Position numbers and translations under genes: made by a program. From Haematobia irritans (lineage: Eukaryota; Arthropoda; Insecta; Diptera; Muscidae), in assembly GCF_050003625.1 (NCBI RefSeq), contig NC_134398.1, positions 94,077,674 to 94,141,673 on the forward strand: a stretch of DNA of 64,000 bases, in the 5' to 3' direction. This document shows, piece after piece, positions 52,680 to 64,000 of the stretch. Under the pieces are notes generated by a model that saw nothing but the letters and a program-made list of their open reading frames with translations, did no database searches and was not told where the DNA came from. Position 1 is the first letter of the stretch. The number at the start of each line of letters is the position of its first letter.

Positions 52680-53656
52680 CACGCTCACAAAAAATCGCTT
52701 CTGTAACATATACTCCCAAACATATTTTGCTTCAAGCATATACATTTTTGGGTATTGCCCAAACATTTATATGTTTGATTTCTTCCAATATATAATATGT
52801 TTGAAAGCATATTGGTCTAAACAATATATGTTTGGGTAGTCTAAGTTCCAAACATTTTGTATTTTTGCATCCAAATTCAATAATGTTGTCTTCCAAAAAA
52901 CCATATGTTATTATGTGAACATATAATATGTTTGGAAGCATTTTGCACCCAAAAATATTATATGCTTAAAAAAAATTCTCCCAAACAATATTGTGCTCAA
53001 AATTTTATTTATTTATTTATATATTTACAATCATAATGAATTATGAAAATAAACAGGTAATATAGGTGCTAACAACATAGGTTTTCGACCTGAATGCTCA
53101 AAATTTTGTTTCTGCCCAATTGTATATTCCCCCACATCTTTCTCACTTCCACGAGATTTTTTAGTTCTTAGCACCTTTTTCTGTAATACAAACATTGTAG
53201 AAGAAATTATTCAATTGTATGATTTTTTTTATTTTAATTTTACCTTTTGCCGGACGGGGATTCGAACAGCGGCCAAACAGTTTGTAAAGATCAAAGAAGT
53301 AGCTGATCAATTGCCCAAGGAAAAATAAAATGTTAATTTTGTAATAACAAGCAACAACCACCAACTTAATTCAATATCGCTCCCTGTTAAATAGCGCTCC
53401 AAGCTACTAAACACATATATGTTTATAGGCTATTTCTAAATTAATATATGTTTGCATCCAAGCATATTATATTTACAAACATTTTATGTCCCAAACATAA
53501 TATGTTCTAACATATTAACATATATGTCCCAAACATGTTATGCTAGTTTATGAACATTTATATGCTTGCACTCAAAAATATTGTGTTTAAAAATTTGTGT
53601 TCCACACATATAATGTTTATAGCCAAACATATGAAAAACAGTCTTTTTCATCCGTG
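52680..53656. mobile_element. MITE family B, copy 3
   Basis: 977 bp, TA on both sides (52678-52679, 53657-53658). Ends CACGCTCACAAAAAATCGC and GTCTTTTTCATCCGTG. Same internal tRNA-like unit as copy 1 (GGATTCGAACAGCGG, about 53260). Confidence 0.88.
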
Positions 53657-54195
53657 TAGATACGAGTATATCGGATGATATTATTGTAAAGAATATTTAA
53701 TTTCCGTTTGCTATCACCATCGCATCTGGCAAAAAGTTCGCAACCGTATAATAAACCTGGTATTAAAACACTCGCTAAGAGTGTACGTATACTAAGAGGA
53801 GTATGTACAATATCTGTCCACCTCTGTATAGGACTAATCATTTCGTTTTCGGAGGTTTCAGAAATAGACCATTCGCCGTCGCCCAATTTTGGATAATGGC
53901 CAAATAATTATTGAGTCTCTCCATATTCCCCTTAAGTGTCTTCAAATCACTACTTAGGTAGATTTGGACATCGTCTGCATACATGTGGATATTACATCCA
54001 GCAAAAAACGAGGGAGATCAGATATCTGCGGTACTCCTTTGCAAAATCGAATTACATTAGAAATACTTGTACCACTATGAACAGATTGTGACCGACCATT
54101 TAGATACATGATCAATAGACGGACCGAACTAGAAGTAAAACCATAAATATTCCTCAATTTGTTGCACAACAGCGAAGGTCTCTTTTAGCGATATT

Positions 54196-55744
54196 TAATA
54201 ACCCTCCACCATAGGATGGGGGTATATTAACTTTGTCATTCCGTTTGTAACAAATCGAAATATTGATCTAAGACCCCATAAAGTATATATATTCTGGGTC
54301 GTGGTGAAATTCTGAGTCGATCTGAGCATGTCCGTCCGTCCATCCGTCTGTTGAAATCACGCTAACTTCCGAACGAAACAAGCTATCGACTTCAAACTTG
54401 GCGCAAGTAGTTGTTATTGATGTAGGTCGGATGGTATTGCAAATGGGCCATATCGGTCCACATTTACTTATAGCCCCCATATAAACGGACCCCCAAATTT
54501 GGCTTGCGATTGCTCTAAGAGAAGCAAATTTCATCCGATCCGGCTGAAATTTGGTACATGGTGTTAGTATATGGTCTCTAACAACCATGCAACAATTGGT
54601 CCACATCGGTCCATAATTATATATAGCCCCCATATAAACCGATCCCCCGATTTGGCTTGCGGAGCCTCTAAGAGAAGCAAATTTCATCCGATCCGGCTGA
54701 AATTTGGTATATGGTGTTAGTATATGGTCTCTAACAACTATGCAAAAATTGGTCCACATCGGTCCATAATTATATATAGCCCCCATATAAACCGATTACC
54801 AGATTTGACCTCCGGAGCCTCTTGGAAGACCAAAATTCATCTGATTCAGTTGAAATTTGATACGTGGTGTTAATATATGGCCTCAAACACCCATGCAAAA
54901 TTTGGTCGAAATCGGTCTATAATTAATATAGGCCCCATATAAACCGATCCCCAGATTTGACCTCCGGAGCCCCTTAGAAGAGCAAAATTCATCCGATTCG
55001 GTTGAAATTTGGTACGTGATGTTAGTATATGGTCTCTAACAACCATGCAAAAATTGGTCCACATCGGTCCATAATTATATATAGCCCCCATATAAACCGA
55101 TCCCCAGATTTGACCTCCGGTGCCGTTTGGAGAAGCAAAATTCATCCGATCTGGTTGAAATTTGGTACGTGGTGGTAGTATATGATATTTAACAACCATG
55201 CCAAAAGTGGTTCATATCAGTCCATAATCATATATAGCCCTCATATAAACCGATCCCGAGATTTGGTTTTGGAGCCTCTTGGAGGAGCGAATTTCATCCG
55301 ATTCAGTTGAAATTTGGTACATTGTGCTAGTATATGGCCGTTAACAACCATGCCTAACTAGGTCCATATCGGTCTATAGTTATATATAGCCCTCAGATAA
55401 ATCGATCCCCAATCACAAAAATTGGTCCATATCAATTTCATAATTCTATATAGCCCCCATATAAGCGACCCCCATATTTCAATTCTGGCTGTCTACGTAC
55501 CGTGCAAAAGTCTATGTCGATTCGTAATTATTTGTAGACTTACCTATACATAACTTTTGTTGTCTAATACATACCACGTATGGACTAACTCACAATTTAG
55601 AAAACGATGTTAAGAAGTTTTAAGATACCATAACCCAAGTAGTTCGATTGTGGATGACAGTCTTTCGTAGAAGTTTCCACGCAATCCATGGTGGAGGGTA
55701 TATAAGATTCGGCCTGGCCGAACTTACGGCCGTATATACTTGTT
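54196..55744 (-). repeat. Tandem-repeat element T, copy 3 (longest)
   Basis: Opens with ACCCTCCACCATAGGATGGG and closes with CCATGGTGGAGGGTATATAA, so 12 bases (ACCCTCCACCAT) are inverted at the two ends. A second feature near the right end is GGCCTGGCCGAACTTACGGCC. Six or more 153-bp-type units lie between, with CGATCCGGCTGAAATTTGG and ATATATAGCCCCCATATAA cores. Stop-free runs of 172 and 109 codons on the minus strand are a by-product of the 3-divisible unit. Adjacent 55745-56189 has no gene; one scrap (TATATGGGAGCTAAATC, ~56045) may belong to the same family. Confidence 0.82.
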
Positions 55745-56191
55745 TTTATTGTGAATCCACTGGCAGGAAATGATATCATATGATTCGAATGGTATCTCAT
55801 AGTGCTTGAAAAAATTTACTGCAACAATTACACTAGTTTACACTGAATATGTACACTTAATGAGAGTCGACTTTTCTTATGTATTTGAATCTGCTGAATT
55901 CGAAAGAAATGTTTAAAAAAAGTTTATGGAACAGTTTTTGAGCTATCCCGTTATTTTTCGTTTTTTGCTCTTTTTTCTCTAAACAAATTATATATCGAGT
56001 TAGAAATGTCCGATTATATCGTTGTTGGTACTTAAATGATATATATGGGAGCTAAATCTAAATCTGAACGATTTCAACCAAAATCGGCACACTATGCGAC
56101 GCTATCAAATTTACATCATTTGAAGTTAATCGATACGAAACTATGGTTCTTCCAAAGGCACAACTCCCAAAGATGTTCTTTATTTTAACTA

Positions 56192-57749
56192 CACTGTTAG
56201 AAAAATATGTTTTTCATATGTTCCGATATAAACAAAATGTGTTTCGAGCACAATTTTAAACACAATATATTTAAGTGCAAACATGTAATGTTCCTAAACT
56301 AACACTAAATGTTTGGTACACATATGTCAATATGTTAGAATATTTTATGTTTGGGGTATGGTTGTTTCATTAAAATAAGAGCAATTTCTGTGAAACCGCT
56401 TGTATGTTATGTTGTTTCGGAAAACTGTTTTATGATAAGGCCAAAAACTTGATATGCTGAAGTCTAAATATTATTTAATTTGAATATTAGAATGAGTATT
56501 CGGAGTAAAGAGAATAGACATTCGGAATCAAGAGAACAGACATTTGAAAAAAAGCATGTGTTTTCGCCTTGAGAGCAGCATTTTATGTATGTGTGGACAT
56601 TTGTTTTGTTTATCATTTTGGCATTATGGGCAAAATTTCTTGGTTCATTAAAAGAAATCGGAACGTACGAGGAGTAAGTCAACATATTCAGGCAAAGGAA
56701 ATTTAAAAAACGGTGGAATATATACAAAAATTACAAAGGGATCTTCATAAAAATAATGAAAGGGCACTATACTCTTTTTAGACGTTAAAATTAAAAAAGG
56801 AGGAAATAGTGAAAAATTAATCAGTAAAAACAAAGTTTAGTTCCTCTTTATTAATAAGTAGTCCAAGAGGAGTTGACGGACACCTTCAAATATAAAATCG
56901 GGCATTAAGTTCGAGTTTTGCAGCTAAAACAATTGAAAAAGTTTATTTTCTTTAAAATGAATTATTAAAAACTGTAAAAGGTAAAACAGGTCCATTTTAG
57001 AGCGGTAATGCCAACTTAATACCGACCTTAAAGGTAAAAATGAAATTAAGTACAAAACACGATAAGTTTTAAATGCATGTTCACGCCTAAATAAATTTAT
57101 GTGTATATTATAAAATTATTTATGTATGTTTATACTCGACTACACGTTCTTTTTTCGTTAGAGTTTTTAATTCTTTCCAAAATTTCAAACTTTTATACCA
57201 AAAACAGTTTTTTGTTACAAAATTGTTATTTTTGCAATAAAAAAATAATATTTTATCCAAAAGCTCAGTCCATTTCGTTTATATCAAGCACTGTTTCTGA
57301 CTGTTAATCTTTAATAAACCACATTTCGAAGTTTCATTATAAAAATTTAATAAATAATATATGTTAAATATAAATGTGTAAATGTGGTCGGAGCAGGGAT
57401 TGAACCCACGAGCCTTTGCATGTAAGGCAGACATGCTAACCACTGCTCCACGTGGCCAACAAATGTATGTTTCTGTTAAATAATGTAATTATTTGTATTA
57501 CAGAAAAAGGTGACAATAACTAAACAATTTCGTGGAAGTGAAAATTATGTGAGGGAATGAGCACAATCTTCTTTGGGACAAATTCTTCCAAGCATATAAT
57601 ATTTTTGGGCTCAAAATTCTTCCAAACATGTAATATGTTCACATAAAACAAACATATTAATGTTTCGGCAGTATTCAATAATATATGTGCTTCCTGCAAA
57701 ATATGTTTGGAACATATGTTAGAGAAGCCATTTTTTTTTTTTGAGGGTG
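56192..57749. mobile_element. MITE family A, copy 2 (complete)
   Basis: 1558 bp, TA at both ends (56190-56191, 57750-57751). Ends CACTGTTAGAAAAATATG and TTTTTTTTTGAGGGTG. Contains a tRNA-like unit on the minus strand (57456-57386: TGGAGCAGTGGTTAGC, GGGTTCAATCCC) that corresponds to the plus-strand unit of copy 3, as expected for inverse orientation. The second tRNA-like unit of copy 3 is missing here. Non-coding. Confidence 0.78.
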
Positions 57750-57769
57750 TACACAGGAAGTTCCTTTAA

Positions 57770-58773
57770 TAAATTTCTAAATGGGTCTCTCGGATGTGTG
57801 AACCACGGTAAGGTATTGGAGGGGTGATCTTAGCCCCGGGCTGGATTCTCGACGCCAAGATAAAAAAAAAATAGGCTGCGGAGTCAGGATAGAGCAGACT
57901 GACGTCAGTTTACACAACCAGAACTTTGCGGAGTAATGTGTGGTGCAATTGTAGCGAGCCTTCGGAAAGGTCCACGCTTCCCTCCTTCTCCCTCTTGCCC
58001 ACGCCACGAGGGGGTACTCTTAAATATTTTCCTGCACGTCTGGTAGTTGTCTCAAAGACAATTGGAATGTTTTTGAACAGCAATTCCTATAAGGTAATAT
58101 CCAATAATTAATCGTGGGAAGCTTGGATATTTACTCAAATCCAATCAAAACTTACGAGTAAATGATTCACGTCGAATTTGGATGTTAAGCGGACCTTTTA
58201 GTCAGTTTAGAAGAAAATTACTGCGTTTCAATACACTACGCAATAAGTGATAAAATCTCCTTGAGTAGTACAAGGAACAAATTTCCTTTCACAATTATCC
58301 ATTTCTTGGTCAAGATTAATTAAATATTTCAAGATTTCTTTTGATCACACTTTCTTTACCACAACGTGCCCTCTGATAGGTTTTGGCAAACAATTTTTTC
58401 AGAAAGGAAGTACACGCCTGAGAACGATAGTTGAAACTTGTCTCCTCTCTTGGTGTTACATTATCGATCACAGCTGTATGACCCCAATCGATTAAAGTGA
58501 TGCTACTTTGCGATTGGTTACTAAACAACGCTTTTAACGAAATAAGACAGCAGTGGATTCAATTAAATTTAAAATCCGACTAAGTACATTTTCTGTTCCA
58601 ATTTGTCTGATAAAAATTTTCAATTTAAAAATTTAAAATTTAATTGAACTAACTGTCTAATGGAAGGCGTTAAACAATTAAATTCGCAATTGAATTTGAC
58701 GATTTTCGTATTGCAATAGACTGACAAATTTTTAATCTGGTGCAATTCTATTAACGTTGGGCCCTGGTGACTA
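57770..58773 (-). mobile_element. 2.6-kb insertion, partial second copy
   Basis: Matches 46154-47157 and lacks everything below 46154. Holds the primer-binding-site-like word TTGGCGTCGAGAATCC (sense) near 57855. Confidence 0.6.
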
Positions 58774-58780
58774 CAACCGA

Positions 58781-59946
58781 TAACTTCTGAATAGCGTAAA
58801 AAAATCCTTACAATTTTCAAATGAGACGCACACAAACTCTCCATTCTCTTCGCAATTATCAACAAGATCCTCTTCATTTGAAATAATTTTCGATTCCAAA
58901 AATTTTACATCTCGGCTAATTACTATTTTATTGGTCTTTGTATCCAGCAAACGATAAGCCTTTGTATTATCGCAATATCCCGCCAGGTTGTATTTCACAG
59001 CAACATCATCAAGCTTTTGACGTTTCTGTTTATTTACGTGAGCATACGCCACACAACCAAAAACACGGATATGATTTAAATTTGGGAACTTACCAAACCA
59101 AAGTTCGTATGTGGTAACATCAACAGCAACAGACAACAAACGGCTTTGAATATAGTTGGCATTATTTACAGCTTCAGCCCAATATTTTATTTCAAGATTT
59201 GCATTAAAAAGCATGCATCTTGCCATTTCCGTTAAACTACGATTTCGCCTTTCGGCAACCCCGTTTTGTTCAGGGGTGTAAGGCGCAGTCAGCTGATGTA
59301 TTATTCCTTTTGATTTGAAGAAACGCTCCATTCTTTTGTTTACAAATTTTCCACCTCGATCCGTTCTTAAAATTTTCATGCGTTTTCCAAATTGATTCTC
59401 GCACTCATTGACAAATTCTTTTATTTTCTCAAACGCCTTATCTTTCGATGGGAGAAAATAAATTTTACAATATCTGCTGTAGTCATCAATCAGTGTCATA
59501 AAATAGCTATTTCCAGAAGGTGTTGTGTTTTGCATTGGTCCGCATAAATCGCAATGTACTAAATCCAAAATTCCACTCGACTTAGACTCCGATACTTTTG
59601 GAAAAGATGATCTAGTCACTTTTGCCATTAAACATACTTCACAGTCACTAATACAGGAACATTTCTTTATTTTGAAGCCTTCAACAAGATCCTTGTTTAT
59701 TGTATTGTTTATAGATTGTATATTTCGATGACCAAATCGTCTGTTCCATATATGTATACATTCCGAATTTTGCGATATCTTCATTGTATGCTGTTTCAGC
59801 ACATACATATTGTTTTCAAGAACTGCCTTTGCAAATACATTTCCACCTTTAACTATTGTGCAACCACCAGCCTTGAACAAAATTTCATTTTCCACATCTA
59901 ATTTCCGAACTGAGATTAAATTTCCGTCCAATTCTGGAACAAACAA
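58781..59946 (-). pseudogene. copia integrase region (copy 2)
   Basis: Identical frame of 391 residues to the one at 47165-48330, with the same zinc-binding region and D, D, E core. Here the downstream RT half of copia is absent, because the duplication breakpoint lies beyond it. Confidence 0.88.
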
Positions 59947-60740
59947 AACATTTTGTTGCCTTCACAAAACAGCTCACAGTCTCCAATGCCGCTTGTTTGT
60001 AGCTCTGTCCCATTAGCCAAATATACAACATCACAGTGGTTTTTATTCAGTGTAACAAAATAATTTTCCTCGCAACACATATGACAAGTTGCAGCCGAAT
60101 CAATATACCATTCTCTGTTAAGCCTTTTATTTTTCACATTAAAACAAGCATTTCTATCTTTACCACTTTGTACGACATTCGCCCTGTTATCATTTGATCG
60201 TTGTTTTTGTGAATTCCTGTTGGGGCAATTTCTTTTTATGTGACCTGGCCTTCCATATAAATAACATTTCGGCACAAATTTGATGATGAAATAACGTGAC
60301 TATAGTCCTCTGATAGCGTACCCAACAAAAATGCAACAGCCTTATGATCCTCAACAGTTTCTCCTAAATCTCGCAATTTGTACACAATCGCTAAAAATTC
60401 GCAGATGTGATCCTCCATAGTTTTACCACCATCTAAACGCATAGATGACATTTGCCTAAGTAAACTAACTTTGTTGGTTATGTTTGCTTTTTCGTGATGT
60501 TTCTTTAAAGCGTCCCACAACTCCTTTGCAGTTTTCAGTTGCTTTATGATTACTTTCTGTGACTCGTCCACATGATTACTTTCTGTGACTCGTCCAACCA
60601 CTTAGCAGCATCCTCACCAGTCAACGCAGGATTTTCACCTCTAACAGCTCTCTTTCCAGCAGCAGCAATTCCATATTAAATTTCCAAATATGATAATTTC
60701 TATTTGATAGCTTAGGAAATTGTGTGTAATTCATTGTCAT
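59916..60740 (-). pseudogene. copia gag and protease (copy 2)
   Basis: Same frameshifts, same knuckle change (CYLYGRPGHIKRNC) and same 23-base internal duplication as 48300-49124. One base differs at 60699, just upstream of the gag core. The shared damage shows that it predates the duplication. Confidence 0.85.
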
Positions 60741-60808
60741 CTTTTTACTTTTTTTTATAATTTACTCAAAAACTATCATAAAATTAACGCGATTATAGGC
60801 CCATAACC

Positions 60809-61994
60809 TGTTGTATATGTTGATATAATGGAGTTCATTTATTGAGTGATAGAAGCAAAACTGCGCCAAATTTGGCATAATCTAAGTTTACATTGTTTGC
60901 ACACCCTTACAAAAAATCGCTTCTGTAACATATACTCCCAAACATATTTTGCTTCAAGCATATACATTTTTGGGTATTGCCCAAACATTTATATGTTTGA
61001 TCTCTACCAATATATAATATGTTTGAAAGCATATTGGTCTAAACAATATATGTTTGGGTAGTCTAAGTTCCAAACATTTTGTATTTTTGCATCCAAATTC
61101 AATAATGTTGTCTTCCAAAAAACAATATGTTATTATGTGACCATATAATATGTTTGGAAGCATTTTGCACCCAAAAATATTATATGCTTAAAAAAAATTC
61201 TCCCAAACAATATTGTGCTCAAAATTTTATTTATTTATTTATATATTTACAATCATAATGAATTATGAAAATAAACAGGTAATATAGGTGCTAACAACAT
61301 AGGTTTTGGACCTGAATGCTCAAAATTTTGTTTCTGCCCAATTGTATATTCTCCGACATCTTTCTCACTTGCACGAGATTTTTTAGTTCTTAGCACCTTT
61401 TTCTGTAATACAAACATTGTAGAAGAAATTATTCAATTTTATGATTTTTTTTATTTTAATTTTACCTTTTGCCGGACGGGGATTCGAACAGCGGACCACA
61501 CAGTTTGTAAGGATCAAAGAAGTAGCTGATCAATTGCCCAAGGAAAAATAAAATGTTAATTTTGTAATAACAAGCAACAACCACCAACTTAATTCAATAT
61601 CGCTCCCTGTTAAATAGCGCTCCAAGCTACTAAACACATATATGTTTATAGGCTATTTCTAAATTAATATATGTTTGCATCCAAGCATATTATATTTACA
61701 AACATTTTATGTCCCAAACATAATATGTTCTAACATATTAACATATATGTCCCAAACATGTTATGCTAGTTTATGAACAGTATATGCTTGCACTCAAAAA
61801 TATTGTGTTTAAAAATTTGTGTTCAAACATATAATGTTTATAGCCAAACAGTCTTTTTCATCCGTGTACTAATACATACGTACAATTCAATTACAGGGGT
61901 TGTTACAATGACGAGTATTTAAACTTAACGTAAAACTAGCGATGAGATCAATTCATATTCAAATACATTTTAACTATAAATTCATTATCCAACA
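60809..61994 (-). repeat. copia 5' LTR with MITE B (copy 2)
   Basis: Copy of 49193-50378, including the primer-binding site at 60795-60808 and the MITE at 60902-61866. The MITE is in the identical position, so it inserted before the duplication. Confidence 0.88.
60902..61866. mobile_element. MITE family B, duplicated copy 1
   Basis: Same as 49286-50250, with the same flanks CA and TA. Confidence 0.85.
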
Positions 61995-62376
61995 ATTCTA
62001 TCATTTCGATTGGATTTAGGTTATCCATCTATCTTTACAGCACAATCTCGAATATGTGGTTTTAGCCAAGTTTCAGTTACACCGATGACATTAACAAAAC
62101 TATTTAATAACACATTTCTAATGGCATCCATCCTAGAGCAATCATGATCAGGCGATAAACTCTGCGCATTTAAATGCACCATGTTCAAATTATTAGGTAT
62201 TAAATTAGATCTCAATAAATAATTATAAACTATCGCAATGTTCCTATTTATTATTATCAAATGTCCTTTGATAAGTTTGTGCAATATTAATATTAAATCT
62301 AAAATAATAATATAATCTAACAAATACAAAATATTGCAAAATTCTCTGATACCTCGCTATGATAATAATATATCGG
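61995..62376 (-). pseudogene. LINE F endonuclease N-terminus (copy 2)
   Basis: Same as 50379-50760 apart from one visible change (62128), which turns SRMYAIRN into SRMDAIRN. The rest of this gene is not present in the second unit. Confidence 0.75.
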
Positions 62377-62478
62377 CTTTCTTTGCGATCACTCTTAACC
62401 AGATTTACATATAGACTGTTATGTTAGAAATACTCTTTATTAATGAACATTTGAAAATATTTTATGTTTACGATGTAT

Positions 62479-63676
62479 CTACGATGTTGACAAACAGCCG
62501 GCAAAAAGATATACATAAACAGAAAGAGATAATAGAAAACGGTTATAATTGTGTCGAATTGGGACCAATATATTCCCTCGATTAAATCTCACAAATCTCA
62601 GTCTCTCATAAAGATATGGTGGTTGTCGCGTACACGGATGAAAAAGACTGTTTTTCATATGTTTGGCTATAAACATTATATGTTTGGAACACACATTTTT
62701 AAACACAATATTTTTGAGTGCAAGCATATAATGTTCATAATCTAGCATAACATGTTTGGGACATATATGTTAATATGTTAGAACATATTATGTTTGGGAC
62801 ATAAAATGTTTGTAAATATAATATGCTTGGATGCAAACATATATTAATTTAGAAATAGCCTATAAACATATATGTGTTTAGTAGCTTGGAGCGCTATTTA
62901 ACAGGGAGCAATATTGAATTAAGTTGGTGGTTGTTGCTTGTTATTACAAAATTAACATTTTACTTCTCCTTGGGCAATTGATCAGCTACTTCTTTGATCC
63001 TTACAAACTGTGTGGTCCGCTGTTCGAATCCCCGTCCGGCAAAAGGTAAAATTAAAATAAAAAAATCATACAATTGAATAATTTCTTCTACAATGTTTGT
63101 ATTACAGAAAAAGGTGCTAAGAACTAAAAAATCTCGTGGAAGTGAGAAAGATGTGGGGGAATATACAATTGGACAGAAACAAAATTTTGAACATTCAGGT
63201 CGAAGACCTATGTTGTTAGCACCTATATTACCTGTTTATTTTCATAATTCATTATGATTGTAAATATATAAATAAATAAATAAAATTTTGAGCACAATAT
63301 TGTTTGGGAGAATTTTTTTTAAGCATATATAATATTTTTGGGTGCAAAATGCTTCCAAACATATTATATGTTCACATAATAACATATTGTTTTTTGGAAG
63401 ACAACATTATTGAATTTGGATGCAAAATACAAAATGTTTGGAACTTAGACTACCCAAACATATATTGTTTAGACCAATATGCTTTCAAACATATTATATA
63501 TTGGAAGAGATCAAACATATAAATGTTTGGACAATACCCAAAAATGTATATGCTTGAAGCAAAATATGTTTGGGAGTATATGTTACAGAAGCGATTTTTT
63601 GTGAGCGTGTATACATAATCCTATGTAAGAACAATATAGTACGCCAAGATAAAAGTTTGTCGAATGGCATACCATA
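62479..63676 (-). pseudogene. LINE G C-terminal pieces (copy 2)
   Basis: Copies of the 51016-50863 and 52060-51996 pieces, at 62632-62479 and 63676-63612, separated by the duplicated MITE B copy 2 (62633-63609). Confidence 0.7.
62633..63609. mobile_element. MITE family B, duplicated copy 2 (inverted)
   Basis: Same as 51017-51993 with TA flanks; one base differs (63205 G, 51589 A). Confidence 0.85.
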
Positions 63677-64000
63677 CACACAAAAAATTTTTTCTCTGAT
63701 TCAATCACCAAATTAATTGATCCAATTAATTTTTTAATTGAAATGTCTTCAATCACGAAAATGATAGTATCAATCACAGTTTTAATTGGGCATAGAAAAA
63801 ATTCTTGATTAAAAAATTAATTGCTTTTTTCAGTAAAATTCAATTAATTTTTTAATTGATTCAATTAAAAATTTAATTGATGTTGATTGCAAAACGCAAT
63901 TATTTATTAATTAAAAAAGGTAACTATTTTTAATTACTTAGTTAGATTGGCTAAGAGTTTTTATTTGGATTAACAAATGATTGTTTGAAATACATTTTTA
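63677..64000. mobile_element. MITE family C, duplicated copy, cut by window end
   Basis: Matches 52061-52384 with one visible base difference (63953). The remainder lies beyond the window. Confidence 0.82.

Larger units (their letters stand above)
50863..54190 (-). pseudogene. LINE G RT and C-terminus, split by three MITEs
   Basis: Four minus-strand pieces: 54190-53659, 52679-52634, 52060-51996 and 51016-50863. Piece one has RT motifs SVRLLIMYLNGRSQSV, FCKGVPQ, MYADDVQIYLSS, NWATANG and the thumb (LIPGLLYGCELFARCDGDSK). The other three continue the post-RT domain in one frame once the MITEs and one TA each are removed: IIRYTRI|CSLRRFQHVS, INLLYG|MPFDKLLSW, HRIMY|ARQPPYLYERLRF. At least one frameshift lies in piece one. 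The endonuclease is absent; the T element abuts its upstream side. Confidence 0.75.
46154..57769 (+). repeat. Tandem duplication, first unit (11,616 bp)
   Basis: Every feature from 46154 reappears exactly 11,616 bases further on, starting at 57770 directly after this unit ends. It begins inside the 2.6-kb insertion in copia and ends 18 bases after MITE A copy 2. At least five base differences from the second unit were seen: 49083, 50512, 51589, 52022 and 52337. Confidence 0.9.
57770..64000 (+). repeat. Tandem duplication, second unit (cut by window end)
   Basis: Copy of 46154-52384, about 99.9% identical by eye over 6,231 bases. It includes the upper part of the 2.6-kb insertion (57770-58773), the copia 5' half and LTR, MITE B copies, LINE F and G pieces and the start of MITE C. 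The window ends inside it. Confidence 0.92.

Overview
This window is eukaryotic DNA from a higher fly, most likely a calyptrate or muscid-type dipteran. That assignment is an inference from the mix of repeats, not from a diagnostic host gene. The sequence is AT-rich and almost entirely transposable elements nested inside one another: at least seven non-LTR retrotransposon (LINE) families or fragments, one BEL-type and one copia-type LTR retrotransposon, a tRNA-derived SINE, a Helitron remnant, a hAT-like element, several short TA-flanked MITE families and a 153-bp tandem-repeat family. No RNA gene or CRISPR looks genuine. The only convincing host coding sequence is a single 84-bp ankyrin-repeat exon (18796-18879) with good splice sites.

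Layout. 1-3381: 3' half of a CR1/Jockey-group LINE with a TAAA tail. 3400-4586: 153-bp tandem-repeat element. 4740-7067: decayed LINE pieces and a Helitron fragment. 7070-7988: MITE family A. 7989-16618: a LOA-type LINE (copy A, +) split by a second, inverted copy (copy B, 9212-13320). 16619-18930: low-density region with MITE C, a coding-like relic and the ankyrin exon. 19200-23866: a LINE split by a hAT-like element that itself carries a truncated LINE, plus a CACG-rich block. 24246-29269: full-length LOA copy C with two open ORFs. 29292-37198: BEL element with an env-like remnant, split by a SINE in gag and a MITE in the RT. 37596-41559: MITE A, MITE C, tandem repeats and LOA fragment D. 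41560-50760: a LINE endonuclease gene split by a copia element (42498-50378), which carries a 2.6-kb insertion and a MITE in its LTR. 50863-54190: another LINE RT gene split by three TA-flanked MITEs. 54196-57749: the longest tandem-repeat copy and MITE A. 57770-64000: a near-perfect second copy of 46154-52384.

Most striking observations: (1) an 11,616-bp head-to-tail tandem duplication with at least five base differences visible over 6.2 kb; (2) a LINE/SINE pair sharing a 3' tail that ends in CCTAA pentamers, the arthropod telomere motif that Diptera are thought to have lost; (3) a TA-inserting MITE family carrying tRNA/SINE-head modules in opposite orientations; (4) a full-length, ORF-intact LOA element whose RNase H has an Asp-to-His change at a catalytic position; (5) a host ankyrin exon stranded in this nest, which suggests that some of the window is intronic.

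All family calls come from reading motifs by eye; no database was searched. Boundaries given to the base were read from target-site duplications or copy-to-copy comparison. Those described as approximate were not.
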